Positions 7,099-14,993 of a stretch of 64,000 nt of DNA are shown in pieces. The DNA comes from Mesorhizobium sp. GTDB taxonomy: Bacteria; Pseudomonadota; Alphaproteobacteria; Rhizobiales; Rhizobiaceae. The stretch is from assembly GCA_004020365.1 (NCBI GenBank), contig SAQR01000001.1, positions 403,942 through 467,941 of the forward strand. Reading direction: 5' to 3'. The notes below the pieces were generated by a model that was not told where the DNA came from, did no database searches, and was given only the letters and a program-made list of their open reading frames with translations. How positions within the stretch are numbered: the first letter of the stretch is position 1; every line of letters begins with the position of its first letter. The position numbers and the translations under genes were made by a program.

Positions 7099-9189
7099 CT
7101 ATTCGGCGGCGATAGTCATTGCCGCGACATCGTCATCATCGGCGATGCCGTCGTCATCGGCCATGGCCGTTTCGTCCGCTATCTCCGCCGTTTCTACGAC
7201 GGCCAGTTCCACGTCCGACATGTCAGCGACCGTCGCCCGACCCGGTGTGCGGAGCGGCTCGGGCAACCAGCCCGTGCCGTTGAGCAGCATCGACGCTTCT
7301 GTCGCCATGTCGCCCTTCTTGAGATGGGCGATCCGGTCGGCAGCGCGCTGGCCCTTCGCTTCGGCAACGGCCTGAAGGATCCGCGCCTTGGTGACGCGAC
7401 CGAGGAAGGCGTCGACGGTCGGCTTCCAACGCGCCGACATGTCGAGGTCGACGGCGCCCGCCAGCTGGTCCGCATGGGCGAGTGCGCGGGGACGTCGGTT
7501 CCAGGCTTCGTGGACCGCGTTGACCGACAGGCTGACCACATGGGCGAACAAGGCGGCGCGGCTATCGCTGTCCCAGTCTCCAAGCGCGTCCCAGAGGTCG
7601 GCCGAATCCTTCGGCAGAGCCTTGGTCCAGCTCTCATGCCGCGCGTGGATCGCCTCGGCCGAGACGCTATCGTTCAGGCCTGGCGCTTGGGCGCCGAAAC
7701 TGACGGTCTTGAGGTCCAACTCAAGGCAGCTATCCGAGCCATACTGGTAGAAGACCTTGAGCGTCAGGGCATGCAGCGCTGCGCTGAAGGCGACATCGGG
7801 CTGCTCGCCGAGGGCGTGCCGGAGACCGAGCGTCCGGTGCGCCGTCAATTCCGTCATCAGACGGTCCGAGATGGGCGAAAGACCCTCGTCTTCCTCGGGC
7901 TCCGCGATGCTGTCACTATTGGCATCGTGAACGCCATCGGCATCGTCGCCGGTCGTCTCCCCTTCGTCCGTTGCGTCGTCTGGTGCGTTCGCGGGTTCCG
8001 CTGGTGCTTCATTCTCGGGCCGGACATAGCCGCGATCGACACGCAGGCGGCCGTCCCCGGCGATGCTGATGAAGGCGCCCGCGCGCGCGATTTCCTCGGG
8101 ATGGAAGGACAGCGGCCGTTCGTCGAAGGCCTCGAGTGCGGTCTCGAGCTCGCCGAGCCGCTGGTCGACCTCGTCGGGAAGTTCGTCGGCACCTTCATGC
8201 TCCGCAACGAGACGATCGAACTCGGCCTTGAGCGCGTCGCGCGTGCCTTCCTCCTCGGCCGTGAGCGGCACGGGTTCACCGTGGAGGCGCCTCAGACCAT
8301 AGGTGTGACCGTAGGCAAAATCAGGCGCGACCTCGGTCCACTTCCAGCCCTCGGCGGCAATCGCCTCGGACTCGGCTTTGAGCTTATCGGCCACCATCTG
8401 GTCGACCAAGGCGACATCCTGCAGCCAGCCACCATCGTCGCCCTCGAACAGGTCGCGCAGCACCGTGCCGCCCGCCTCGATATACGCTTCAGTGCCGATG
8501 AACAGTGCCCGCTTGTCGGTGGCACGGACGGCGCCTTCGGTCAGCATGCGCCGAATGGCGTAGGACGACTTGTCGTAGGAGGTTTTCAGGCGTTCGAAGA
8601 CCTGTTCCTGGCGTGCATGGTCGCCCGACACGGTGAACGCTTCGAGCTGGGCGAGCGTCATGCCGTCTTCGGCATAGACGTCCAGCAGCACCGGAGAGAC
8701 CGATGCGAGCTTGAGGCGCTGCTTGACCACGTTGACCGAGACGAAGAACGCCGCGGCGACCTCCTCCTCGGACTGACCCTTTTCGCGCAGGGTGAGGAAT
8801 GCGCGGAACTGGTCGAGCGGATGCAGCGGCGCTCGCTGGACGTTTTCGGCGAGCGAGTCCTCCTCGGCAATACCGCCCTCGCGGACGACACAGGGCAATG
8901 GGGCGGTTTTGGCCAGGCGCTTCTGCTTGACGAGCAGCTCCAGCGCCCGGAAGCGCCTGCCGCCGGCCGGCACCTCGAACATGCCGGTCTCCGCGCCGTT
9001 TTCATCAACGACAGGGCGGACGGTGAGGCCCTGAAGGATGCCACGCCGAGCGATGTCTTCGGCGAGTTCCTCGACCGAGACGCCTGCCTTGATGCGCCGG
9101 ACATTGGACTGGCTCAGGACGAGCTGGTTGAAGGGGATGTCGCGCGAGGGCGACAGGGTGATGGTGGGCTTCTTCCTGGCAGTAGCCAT
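7099..9189 (-). CDS. ParB/RepB/Spo0J family protein (ICE type, long)
   Basis: 696 residues. The ParB N-terminal nuclease-like domain spans about residues 15-125 (LSQSNVRRI, SVEELAEDIARRGILQGL, GGRRFRALELL, ENVQRAPLHPLDQFRAF). An HTH follows (QSEEEVAAAFFVSVNVVKQRLKLA). A long C-terminal part includes an acidic low-complexity stretch around residues 385-430 and a region also found in plasmid-borne ParB-like proteins. No parA is adjacent, so a role other than partition (transfer or element stability) is possible. The leader forms a 9-bp stem abutting the Shine-Dalgarno, shared with the DUF932 gene. Confidence 0.85.
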   Translation of the reverse strand: MATARKKPTITLSPSRDIPFNQLVLSQSNVRRIKAGVSVEELAEDIARRGILQGLTVRPVVDENGAETGMFEVPAGGRRFRALELLVKQKRLAKTAPLPCVVREGGIAEEDSLAENVQRAPLHPLDQFRAFLTLREKGQSEEEVAAAFFVSVNVVKQRLKLASVSPVLLDVYAEDGMTLAQLEAFTVSGDHARQEQVFERLKTSYDKSSYAIRRMLTEGAVRATDKRALFIGTEAYIEAGGTVLRDLFEGDDGGWLQDVALVDQMVADKLKAESEAIAAEGWKWTEVAPDFAYGHTYGLRRLHGEPVPLTAEEEGTRDALKAEFDRLVAEHEGADELPDEVDQRLGELETALEAFDERPLSFHPEEIARAGAFISIAGDGRLRVDRGYVRPENEAPAEPANAPDDATDEGETTGDDADGVHDANSDSIAEPEEDEGLSPISDRLMTELTAHRTLGLRHALGEQPDVAFSAALHALTLKVFYQYGSDSCLELDLKTVSFGAQAPGLNDSVSAEAIHARHESWTKALPKDSADLWDALGDWDSDSRAALFAHVVSLSVNAVHEAWNRRPRALAHADQLAGAVDLDMSARWKPTVDAFLGRVTKARILQAVAEAKGQRAADRIAHLKKGDMATEASMLLNGTGWLPEPLRTPGRATVADMSDVELAVVETAEIADETAMADDDGIADDDDVAAMTIAAE

Positions 9190-9270
9190 GGGATGTACTC
9201 CGCGACGGGCGGCCGGGAACCTCTCTCGACCTCCAACCCGTCACGAAGATCGGCGCCGCCCTCTCACTCT
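9190..9270 (-). promoter_or_regulatory. Structured leader of parB, related to the DUF932 leader
   Basis: The RNA would contain CGTGACGGG (9245-9237) pairing with CCCGTCGCG (9209-9201), nine pairs including one G-U, directly adjoining the GGAG ribosome-binding site. Upstream lies AGAGTGAGAGGGCGG (9270-9256), and the loop contains GAGAGAGG.TTCC. The DUF932 leader has the same parts in the same order with a covarying stem. Confidence 0.5.
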
Positions 9271-9353
9271 GAGGGACGGCGCCGCAAACTCCGGGTTCCC
9301 GGAAAGGCACGCAACCGGAGACACGGAAATCCGCATCGCCGGCTTTGCTGAAT

Positions 9354-10550
9354 TCAGGCGGCCCGGTCGAGCAGCTTCTTGGCCTTGCCCTCCAGGTCGA
9401 GCCGGGCATCCTGGTGCGGCTTGTCCCGCGCGACGGCGGTGATGCCCTGCACGAAGTCGAAGACGCTCGCGGGCTTGCGACCTTCTTCGGCGAGAACGGT
9501 CTCGATGATCTTCGCTGTGTCCGCCTTGGAGAAGCCGCGCTTGCGGAGAAACTCCATGCGATCCTCATCGCTGCGGGCCACGATCTTTTCACGCGCCGCA
9601 CGGATGCCGTTGACGAAAGACAGCGGCGAGGAGTTGGCGAACCGGGTCAGCGCCGGCGCGGCCTGATGTGCGAAGCGTGACGCAGCATATTTGGAGTGGC
9701 GGATGGTGATCTCCTCGAAATCCTCGACACCCCACAAATTGCGGTTCTGGCATACGGCGCGGAGATAGAAGCTGGCGATGCCAAGCGTTTTGGCCCCGAC
9801 CTCGGAGTTCCAGCAATAGAACCCCCGGAAATAGAGGTCGGGCGAGCCATCAGGCAGTCTGCCTGCCTCGATCGGGGTGAGGTCGTCAACCAGGAAGAGG
9901 AACACGTCGCGATCCGAAGCATGGAGCGTGGTGGTATCCGAGGTGATGTCGACACGGGGATTGTAGATGCCGGTCGACCAGTCGAGCACGCCGGGGATCT
10001 TCCAACGCGTGTCGCCGGTGCCATTGCCGGCGATCTTCTGAACGGCCGCAACCAGTTCGTGATCATAGATGCGCCCATAGTCCGGGCCGGTGACGGCGCG
10101 GAGTTCGACGCGCCCGTTCTCGACCTCGAGCGTCTTGACCTGCTCGGCACGGTGCGCGGTCAGGCCGTATTGCAGGTTGATGCCGGCAAGCGGTGCCGGA
10201 AGCTGGCGGAGGTATGTTGCCGGCGCGCCCACGATGCCGGCGAGTTGGCCAAAGCTCCAATGCGTTGGGGAGACCGGTCTGTCGGCACCGGGAAGCACGA
10301 GGGCAAGCCGCTCGGCATCGTCGCGGCTGGCTTCGACCCGGATGGCGGCGCTTTCGACGGTGCGGGTCCGGCTGCGCTCGGACCGCCCCTGAACCGAAGC
10401 CATCAACTCGGACAGGGACAGGTACCGCTCGTCTGCCGGACGGTTGAACCATTCCGAGGACACGCGGCCGATGCGTTCGCCGCGGCTCGCATCCACCTTG
10501 TAGCCACCGGGTGCGTCGCTTCCGGCATCGATAGTCACTGAATTGTTCAT
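9354..10550 (-). CDS. DUF932 domain-containing protein
   Basis: 398 residues. The start at 10550 gives MNNSVTIDAGSDAPGGYKVD, with GGAG 8 nt upstream. The longer frame runs into the structured leader. Typical DUF932 segments are PVSPTHWSFGQLAGIVGAPATYLRQLPA, NLQYGL, RAVTGPDYGRIYDHELVAAV, TLHASDRDVFLFLVDD and FRGFYCWNSEVGAKTLGIA. DUF932 proteins are phage/plasmid-like, related to YfjQ/LGT-type proteins of unknown function, and are common on ICEs. The shared leader suggests regulation together with the downstream parB. Confidence 0.85.
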   Translation of the reverse strand: MNNSVTIDAGSDAPGGYKVDASRGERIGRVSSEWFNRPADERYLSLSELMASVQGRSERSRTRTVESAAIRVEASRDDAERLALVLPGADRPVSPTHWSFGQLAGIVGAPATYLRQLPAPLAGINLQYGLTAHRAEQVKTLEVENGRVELRAVTGPDYGRIYDHELVAAVQKIAGNGTGDTRWKIPGVLDWSTGIYNPRVDITSDTTTLHASDRDVFLFLVDDLTPIEAGRLPDGSPDLYFRGFYCWNSEVGAKTLGIASFYLRAVCQNRNLWGVEDFEEITIRHSKYAASRFAHQAAPALTRFANSSPLSFVNGIRAAREKIVARSDEDRMEFLRKRGFSKADTAKIIETVLAEEGRKPASVFDFVQGITAVARDKPHQDARLDLEGKAKKLLDRAA

Positions 10551-10631
10551 GGGAGTTCTCCATGACGGGCGCCGGAAGCCTCTCTCCCAGCCCATACCCG
10601 TCATGGCCCTCCAAAACCGCCCTCTCACTCT
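10551..10631 (-). promoter_or_regulatory. Structured leader of the DUF932 gene
   Basis: CATGACGGG (10605-10597) can pair perfectly with CCCGTCATG (10569-10561), nine pairs, ending one base into the GGAG. AGAGTGAGAGGGCGG (10631-10617) and the loop motif GAGAGAGGCTTCCGGC are shared with the parB leader. Two base pairs differ by compensating changes between the two leaders. Confidence 0.5.
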
Positions 10632-10811
10632 CCCCGGGGCGTAAGGCCTATACCGAGCAAGGGGGCTCCGCGCTGTCGGGTGCCGGACCGCGTCAGGGAT
10701 GGAGGCCCGAAGAGTGAAGACCCGCAGAGCGGGGCTTCAGCGCCAGCCGAGAACCCGGCCCGAAGGGACGCCCATCTCGACTCATGTGCGTTTCGCGATA
10801 GAGTGCGCCTT

Positions 10812-11405
10812 ATGTGCAATGCCTACGAACAGCATGTGAAATGGGTCGAATACGTCCAGATGATGCAGGCGCTCGAGCTTGGCATCCCGACGCAACAGAC
10901 CGAACTCGATCTGCCGGAAAGTGAAGATATCCGGATCAATGACATGGCGCCGGTGATGCGCGCTGCCGGCAATGGCATTGAATTGGTACCCATGAATTTC
11001 AGCTTCCCGCCATCCAATCCGAAGGGTGGGCCGGTCTTCAACTACCGCTCTGACGGCCGGCATTTCGACAAGAGCAACCGATGCCTCATTCCCGCGTCGG
11101 CGTTCTTCGAATTCACGGGCAAGAAATACCCGAAAGCAAAACATCGGTTCACGCTGAACGATGCGCCATTCATGGCGATCGCCGGTATATGGCGCGAAGG
11201 CGCAGACGGCTCCAGCCCGGCCTTCGCCATGCTGACCACCGAGCCTGGTCCCGATATTGTTGACTATCATGACCGCCAGGTCGTGGTCCTGCATCCCACC
11301 GACTGGGCGCACTGGATCTACCTGACCAAGACAGAAGCCGAACTGCTGCGCCCCCTGCCGGAGGGCTCACTCGCGGTTGAAACCGTTCGACAGGGATCGG
11401 ACTAG
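10812..11405 (+). CDS. SRAP domain protein (HMCES/YedK family)
   Basis: 197 residues. The start at 10812 was chosen because Cys2 (MCNAY) is the nucleophile exposed after Met removal. That Cys, the glutamate in PASAFFEF and the histidine in VVLHPTDW make up the SRAP catalytic set. These proteins form a stable thiazolidine crosslink with abasic sites in single-stranded DNA and shield them. On a mobile element this could protect single-stranded transfer intermediates, which is inference. The gene is divergent from DUF932, and no nearby Shine-Dalgarno is strong. Confidence 0.88.
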   Translation: MCNAYEQHVKWVEYVQMMQALELGIPTQQTELDLPESEDIRINDMAPVMRAAGNGIELVPMNFSFPPSNPKGGPVFNYRSDGRHFDKSNRCLIPASAFFEFTGKKYPKAKHRFTLNDAPFMAIAGIWREGADGSSPAFAMLTTEPGPDIVDYHDRQVVVLHPTDWAHWIYLTKTEAELLRPLPEGSLAVETVRQGSD

Positions 11406-11636
11406 GGCGGCGCGGTTAGGTCAAAGGCCGGAATGGAGCTCGTTCCAACCGGCCGGTTCCGACCGCATTTCGGAAGCCCGAGGTCGAGAAGCTTAGGCAC
11501 GAAAGCGGTCATTTGTACGCGAATGCGGATGCCAGCGTTGCGCCCAAGTTTCGTAGTTCAAACTGTGTTTTAATCAGCTGAAAGCTTCAGTTTCGCGTCG
11601 GTCGCGACTGATAGAAGCCGGGAAAATAGGCAAGCG

Positions 11637-12526
11637 ATGGACCTTTCGGCGTACTTCGATGACTCGGGCAGCGATACCGGTAAACGCGATCTTGTGTTCG
11701 CGGGACTGGTTAATCGCGACGACGCTTGGGAGCAGTTCAGCGTGGCGTGGAGTGTGGCGCTGGCAAAGCCTCCGACGATTGAGTACCTAAAGATGGTGGA
11801 GGCGAACGGTCTGCGTGGTCAATTCGCTGGCTGGACCCGAGACGCTCGCGACCAAAAACTGCAGGGTTTGGCAGAGGTCCTCGACCGCTTTCGGCCCCTT
11901 GGACCTTTGATTTTTCGATCAGCCGGGCAGAATACGAAAGTCATGTGTCCCCGGCGTCGCCTCGAGGCCTTTCCACGCCCTATTTTGCCATTACCTTCGG
12001 GGTGGTTTCGGCGGTGGCACGCCATCTGGCTAGTGAGGGCGCCATCACGCCGGTCACGTTCGTCTTTGATGAGCAGAACGGGGTAAACACGGACGTCGCT
12101 CTCTTTTTCGACTATATGGTGGAAAGCCTAGACTCGGTGTCGCGTGGGCTGATCAAAATGCCCATCGGCTATGGCGACGATATGCGGAACCTACCGCTGC
12201 AAGCAGCCGACATGTTGGCGTGGCACATCCGCCGCCAACGCGAGGGCAACGAAGACCCTGTGGTAATTCGCCGAGCTGAGTACCTTCGCTCGGAGACCCA
12301 TATCGAGGCGCGGGTCCCACTGGAAATGCTTGTTCGTTGGGGCGCTGCTTTCTCTCAGGTGCTGCCGATCCTGCAAACCCTCAAGACGAAGGGGGAATGG
12401 CAGCGTTTTCGAACGGTCGCGGATGAGGCCAGGCGCGATGGTTTTAGACCGCCTCACGGTGACGACGCAGTGGACGCACTTGCCAACATTCGGGCGGCTT
12501 GGGACCAGTTCCGAGGCAAGAGTTAG
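11637..12526 (+). pseudogene. DUF3800 family protein, frameshifted
   Basis: The first part (MDLSAYFDDSGSDTGKRDLVFAGLV) opens with the acidic DDSG motif of DUF3800, an RNase H-like family often found near defence genes. After ~95 residues the sense switches to another frame, recovering SRAEYESHVSPASP and continuing to PLQAADMLAWHIRR (a conserved DUF3800 C-terminal motif) and the end at 12526. The switch lies at a T5 run (about 11911-11915). One missing T explains it. Combined length ~297 residues is normal for the family, so this is a recent break, or a sequencing error. Confidence 0.7.
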
Positions 12527-12623
12527 CGATAACGGCCACTCCACATGCAGCTGACCAAGAGCGGTCAGTCGGGTATCGCCATATGATCTTGCTGACCTCG
12601 CTGAACAACCACTATGCTGACCA

Positions 12624-13733
12624 TTGAGTGGATCAAAACTTGGAGCTGTTGTGCCGTCGTTCTGTAGCTTCCTCGTATTTGAACCAAGTCAAACTGAGTT
12701 GGTGATGTCCCTTTGTCGGGGCACTGGTTGGAACGTTCGCTTCATTCCTGATCCTTCAAAACGCTATAAGTTTCATAAAAGTGGGCATTCTGAAGTTGCG
12801 CAACCTAGGGCTTTGGCGGATTTTGGCTCTCTCGGAGAAGGCGAAACTCACGGACAGTTGTTGGTCGTGGAGGCTGAAAGGACCGAGGCTAACAACATCA
12901 TCCAACTCATCCGCGCCGCCAATGTTGTCGTTGAAGGGTTCCCGGATCAGAAATACGGAAACCCTTCGGGCTTCGGGATACCGGACGATGCGTCCGAGCA
13001 GTCAAGCATCTTCAAAGACATCTTCCAGACTAACGGGTTCTTTGAGCTTTTTTCGTTCAAGATGGAGAGGCCGGTGGCCGTTGCGATGGCGGTCAACGCT
13101 TGGTCAGATAGGCGGATTGTCTATGCGATTCACAAACTCTCAAAAAGCTACGAAACAGAAGCCATTACGCCCTGGTCGGCACACCCACGGTATGGGCAGA
13201 TCTTTGAGAAACATTCCGGCGAGTTCTCGGATCATGTCCGCAGTTCCATCGCCATAAACCTCGCCTTCTCCGCTATCGAGGAGATGAACCTGCAAGTGAA
13301 TTCCAGCCGGGAAAAGCCGCGATGGTTGGACGACAAATACACGTGGAACCCGATAGTCTTGAAGGACATCAAGTCTCGGCTCGAAAAGGTTGGGATCAAT
13401 CCGGAGAGAACCGTCGATTGGGTAGTGAGGGGAGATGAGACCGAACTTACAATCCAGCCGGCACGCGACCGATTTTCAGACTATGGCGATGGGCAAAAAG
13501 TCCGAGACATCGAATTCCCTCTTCCCGACGCAATTCACGCCTGCAGTTACTTGCGGAATTTCATGACGGCACATGCCTTTGGAAAAGAGACACAGCGTCT
13601 GGGGCCTTACGAGGTGTACAATGTCCAGCAGGTGGCACGCTTTCTAATCCTCTCAATATGTGGCCTTTTTAACGTGTGGACACGGAATCTGTCAGAACAG
13701 ATGGCGCTCCAACTTAGACGTGACGAATGTTGA
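12624..13733 (+). CDS. Hypothetical protein, 369 residues
   Basis: I do not recognise a family. The protein is mixed alpha/beta, without membrane segments or repeats. Segments such as QLLVVEAERTEANNIIQLIRAANVVVEG, AINLAFSAIEEMNLQVNSS and FPLPDAIHACSYLRNFMTAHAFG look like a folded intracellular protein. The last ~120 residues resemble a helical HEPN-like body, but I see no clear R-x4-6-H. The listed start is a TTG. A GTG at 12651 or a later ATG (MSLCRGTG) is equally possible. Codon use and GC are clearly lower than in the neighbours, suggesting separate acquisition. Confidence 0.55.
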   Translation: MSGSKLGAVVPSFCSFLVFEPSQTELVMSLCRGTGWNVRFIPDPSKRYKFHKSGHSEVAQPRALADFGSLGEGETHGQLLVVEAERTEANNIIQLIRAANVVVEGFPDQKYGNPSGFGIPDDASEQSSIFKDIFQTNGFFELFSFKMERPVAVAMAVNAWSDRRIVYAIHKLSKSYETEAITPWSAHPRYGQIFEKHSGEFSDHVRSSIAINLAFSAIEEMNLQVNSSREKPRWLDDKYTWNPIVLKDIKSRLEKVGINPERTVDWVVRGDETELTIQPARDRFSDYGDGQKVRDIEFPLPDAIHACSYLRNFMTAHAFGKETQRLGPYEVYNVQQVARFLILSICGLFNVWTRNLSEQMALQLRRDEC

Positions 13734-13976
13734 TTTCACGCGGTTGATTTTTGAGGTACCTGCGATTTTACCCGCAGTCTTTTCCGAACGTCCGCTTTCA
13801 CGAAGCTGAAGCCCCCACAGGGACAGAGGAAACGACCGCTCGCCACCAAGTCGAGCCTTTGCATGATGAATCGTTGACGTGGCAGGAGCGACCCATTCTC
13901 TCCGTTTAAGTCGTTGCAATGCCTCGCTGGAACCTATCATAAGATTCACAGCAAGGTGCGAGAAGGTCCACAATTG
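13734..13976. other. Intergenic stretch with possible gene debris
   Basis: No intact gene is seen. On the minus strand a short frame (about 13850-13735) reads like the end of a mobile-element or resistance-type passenger protein but has no start context. I regard it as debris. The 3' end holds the leader of the DUF5677 gene. Confidence 0.3.
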
Positions 13977-14864
13977 ATGGAAGAGTTGGTCGAGATCACA
14001 ACTAAATATCAGCCTGCCTATATCGAGCGCTGCTTCAGCTCAATGGCCGGACTGCATGAGTTTTCCGTCACTTTTTATCAGGATGTCGGCGACCTCTACG
14101 ACGCGCTGACGCGGGTGAAGAATGCGGATCGGAACCCGACCGGCTTCTCGATTGACGACGCGCCCATTCTCGGCCTGCTCGTGCGCATATCGAAGCTCGT
14201 CAAGGAAGTGGTGAAATACTACGAGCGGGATAATGCCGAGATCATCGGTGTTCTCGAACGGCCTATGATTGAGGCTTCGATCATCGCAACCTATCTGATG
14301 CTCAACGGCCTCGATGCCATCACCGACTATCGGAAATGCTCCTACAAAGACCGCCTTCGTATTTTGCGTGATTTGGAAAGCGGATCGCCGTTCTTCGATA
14401 CGAGAGCGGGGAAACGTCTTTTAGCCGCCGTACGCGAAAAAATGCGTTTCGAGGGCCTGACGAGAGACGACTTCGCCGCGCAAAAAAAGAACGGGTGGAA
14501 GCTACAGGGCAAAAATTTCCGGACGATATTCGCCGAGATCGAACATGATAATCTGTATGCTTCAACCTACGGCATGATGTCGGAATCGATCCACGGTTCG
14601 TGGAATGAATCGATGGACTGGGGCTTGGTCCGCAATGACGATGGCACCTTTTCGGCATTCACTGACTACCATCCGGCGGACATCCGCTTCATGGCCCCAG
14701 TCCTAAATTTCACGATCCGTCCGTTTCGGATGTGGCTGGAGCGGATCGACGCCTACGATGATAACATCAAGGGGACGATGGACTGGATCGAGCGCGTAAA
14801 CACGCGCCTTTTTCGCACATTCGACGGTCTTTACGCCGGGGAGTATGACCCCAAACGAGGATAA
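13977..14864 (+). CDS. DUF5677-type protein
   Basis: 295 residues from the ATG at 13977 (MEELVEITTKYQ), preceded by GAGAAGG. Helical and soluble. The central part (ILGLLVRISKLVKEVVKYYERDN, LERPMIEASIIATYLML, DYRKCSYKDRLRILRDLESG) and later YASTYGMMSESIHGSWNE recall DUF5677, a family of HEPN-like hypothetical proteins common in defence islands and genomic islands. The R-x-C-S-Y-K...H arrangement may be the catalytic remnant. Lower GC than the backbone. Function unknown, and family assignment from memory only. Confidence 0.55.
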   Translation: MEELVEITTKYQPAYIERCFSSMAGLHEFSVTFYQDVGDLYDALTRVKNADRNPTGFSIDDAPILGLLVRISKLVKEVVKYYERDNAEIIGVLERPMIEASIIATYLMLNGLDAITDYRKCSYKDRLRILRDLESGSPFFDTRAGKRLLAAVREKMRFEGLTRDDFAAQKKNGWKLQGKNFRTIFAEIEHDNLYASTYGMMSESIHGSWNESMDWGLVRNDDGTFSAFTDYHPADIRFMAPVLNFTIRPFRMWLERIDAYDDNIKGTMDWIERVNTRLFRTFDGLYAGEYDPKRG

Positions 14865-14993
14865 AAGCGCGCCTAGCCGTCGCCGGTATCGTTCAGGTGA
14901 ACGTCGCGCGCTCGCTGCCCGAAAGCCGTCCTTCCGCTCCCCACCCCATCTCAGACGGTGCTTGCGTTACGGCTGGGCAGGGACGTGCGAGCA

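Noticed and set aside
7324-9351. 675-residue plus-strand frame opposite parB
   Set aside because: Antisense shadow of parB with no motif of its own.
11905-11920. Programmed frameshift in the first DUF3800 gene
   Set aside because: The context is not a canonical -1 slippery heptamer and the neighbouring cargo is broken in many places, so a simple indel is more likely.
14760-14790. GACGATGGACTGGAT resembling the dusA attachment core
   Set aside because: It lies inside the DUF5677-like coding sequence and shares only ~10 bases with dusA. No flanking repeat supports a second attachment site.
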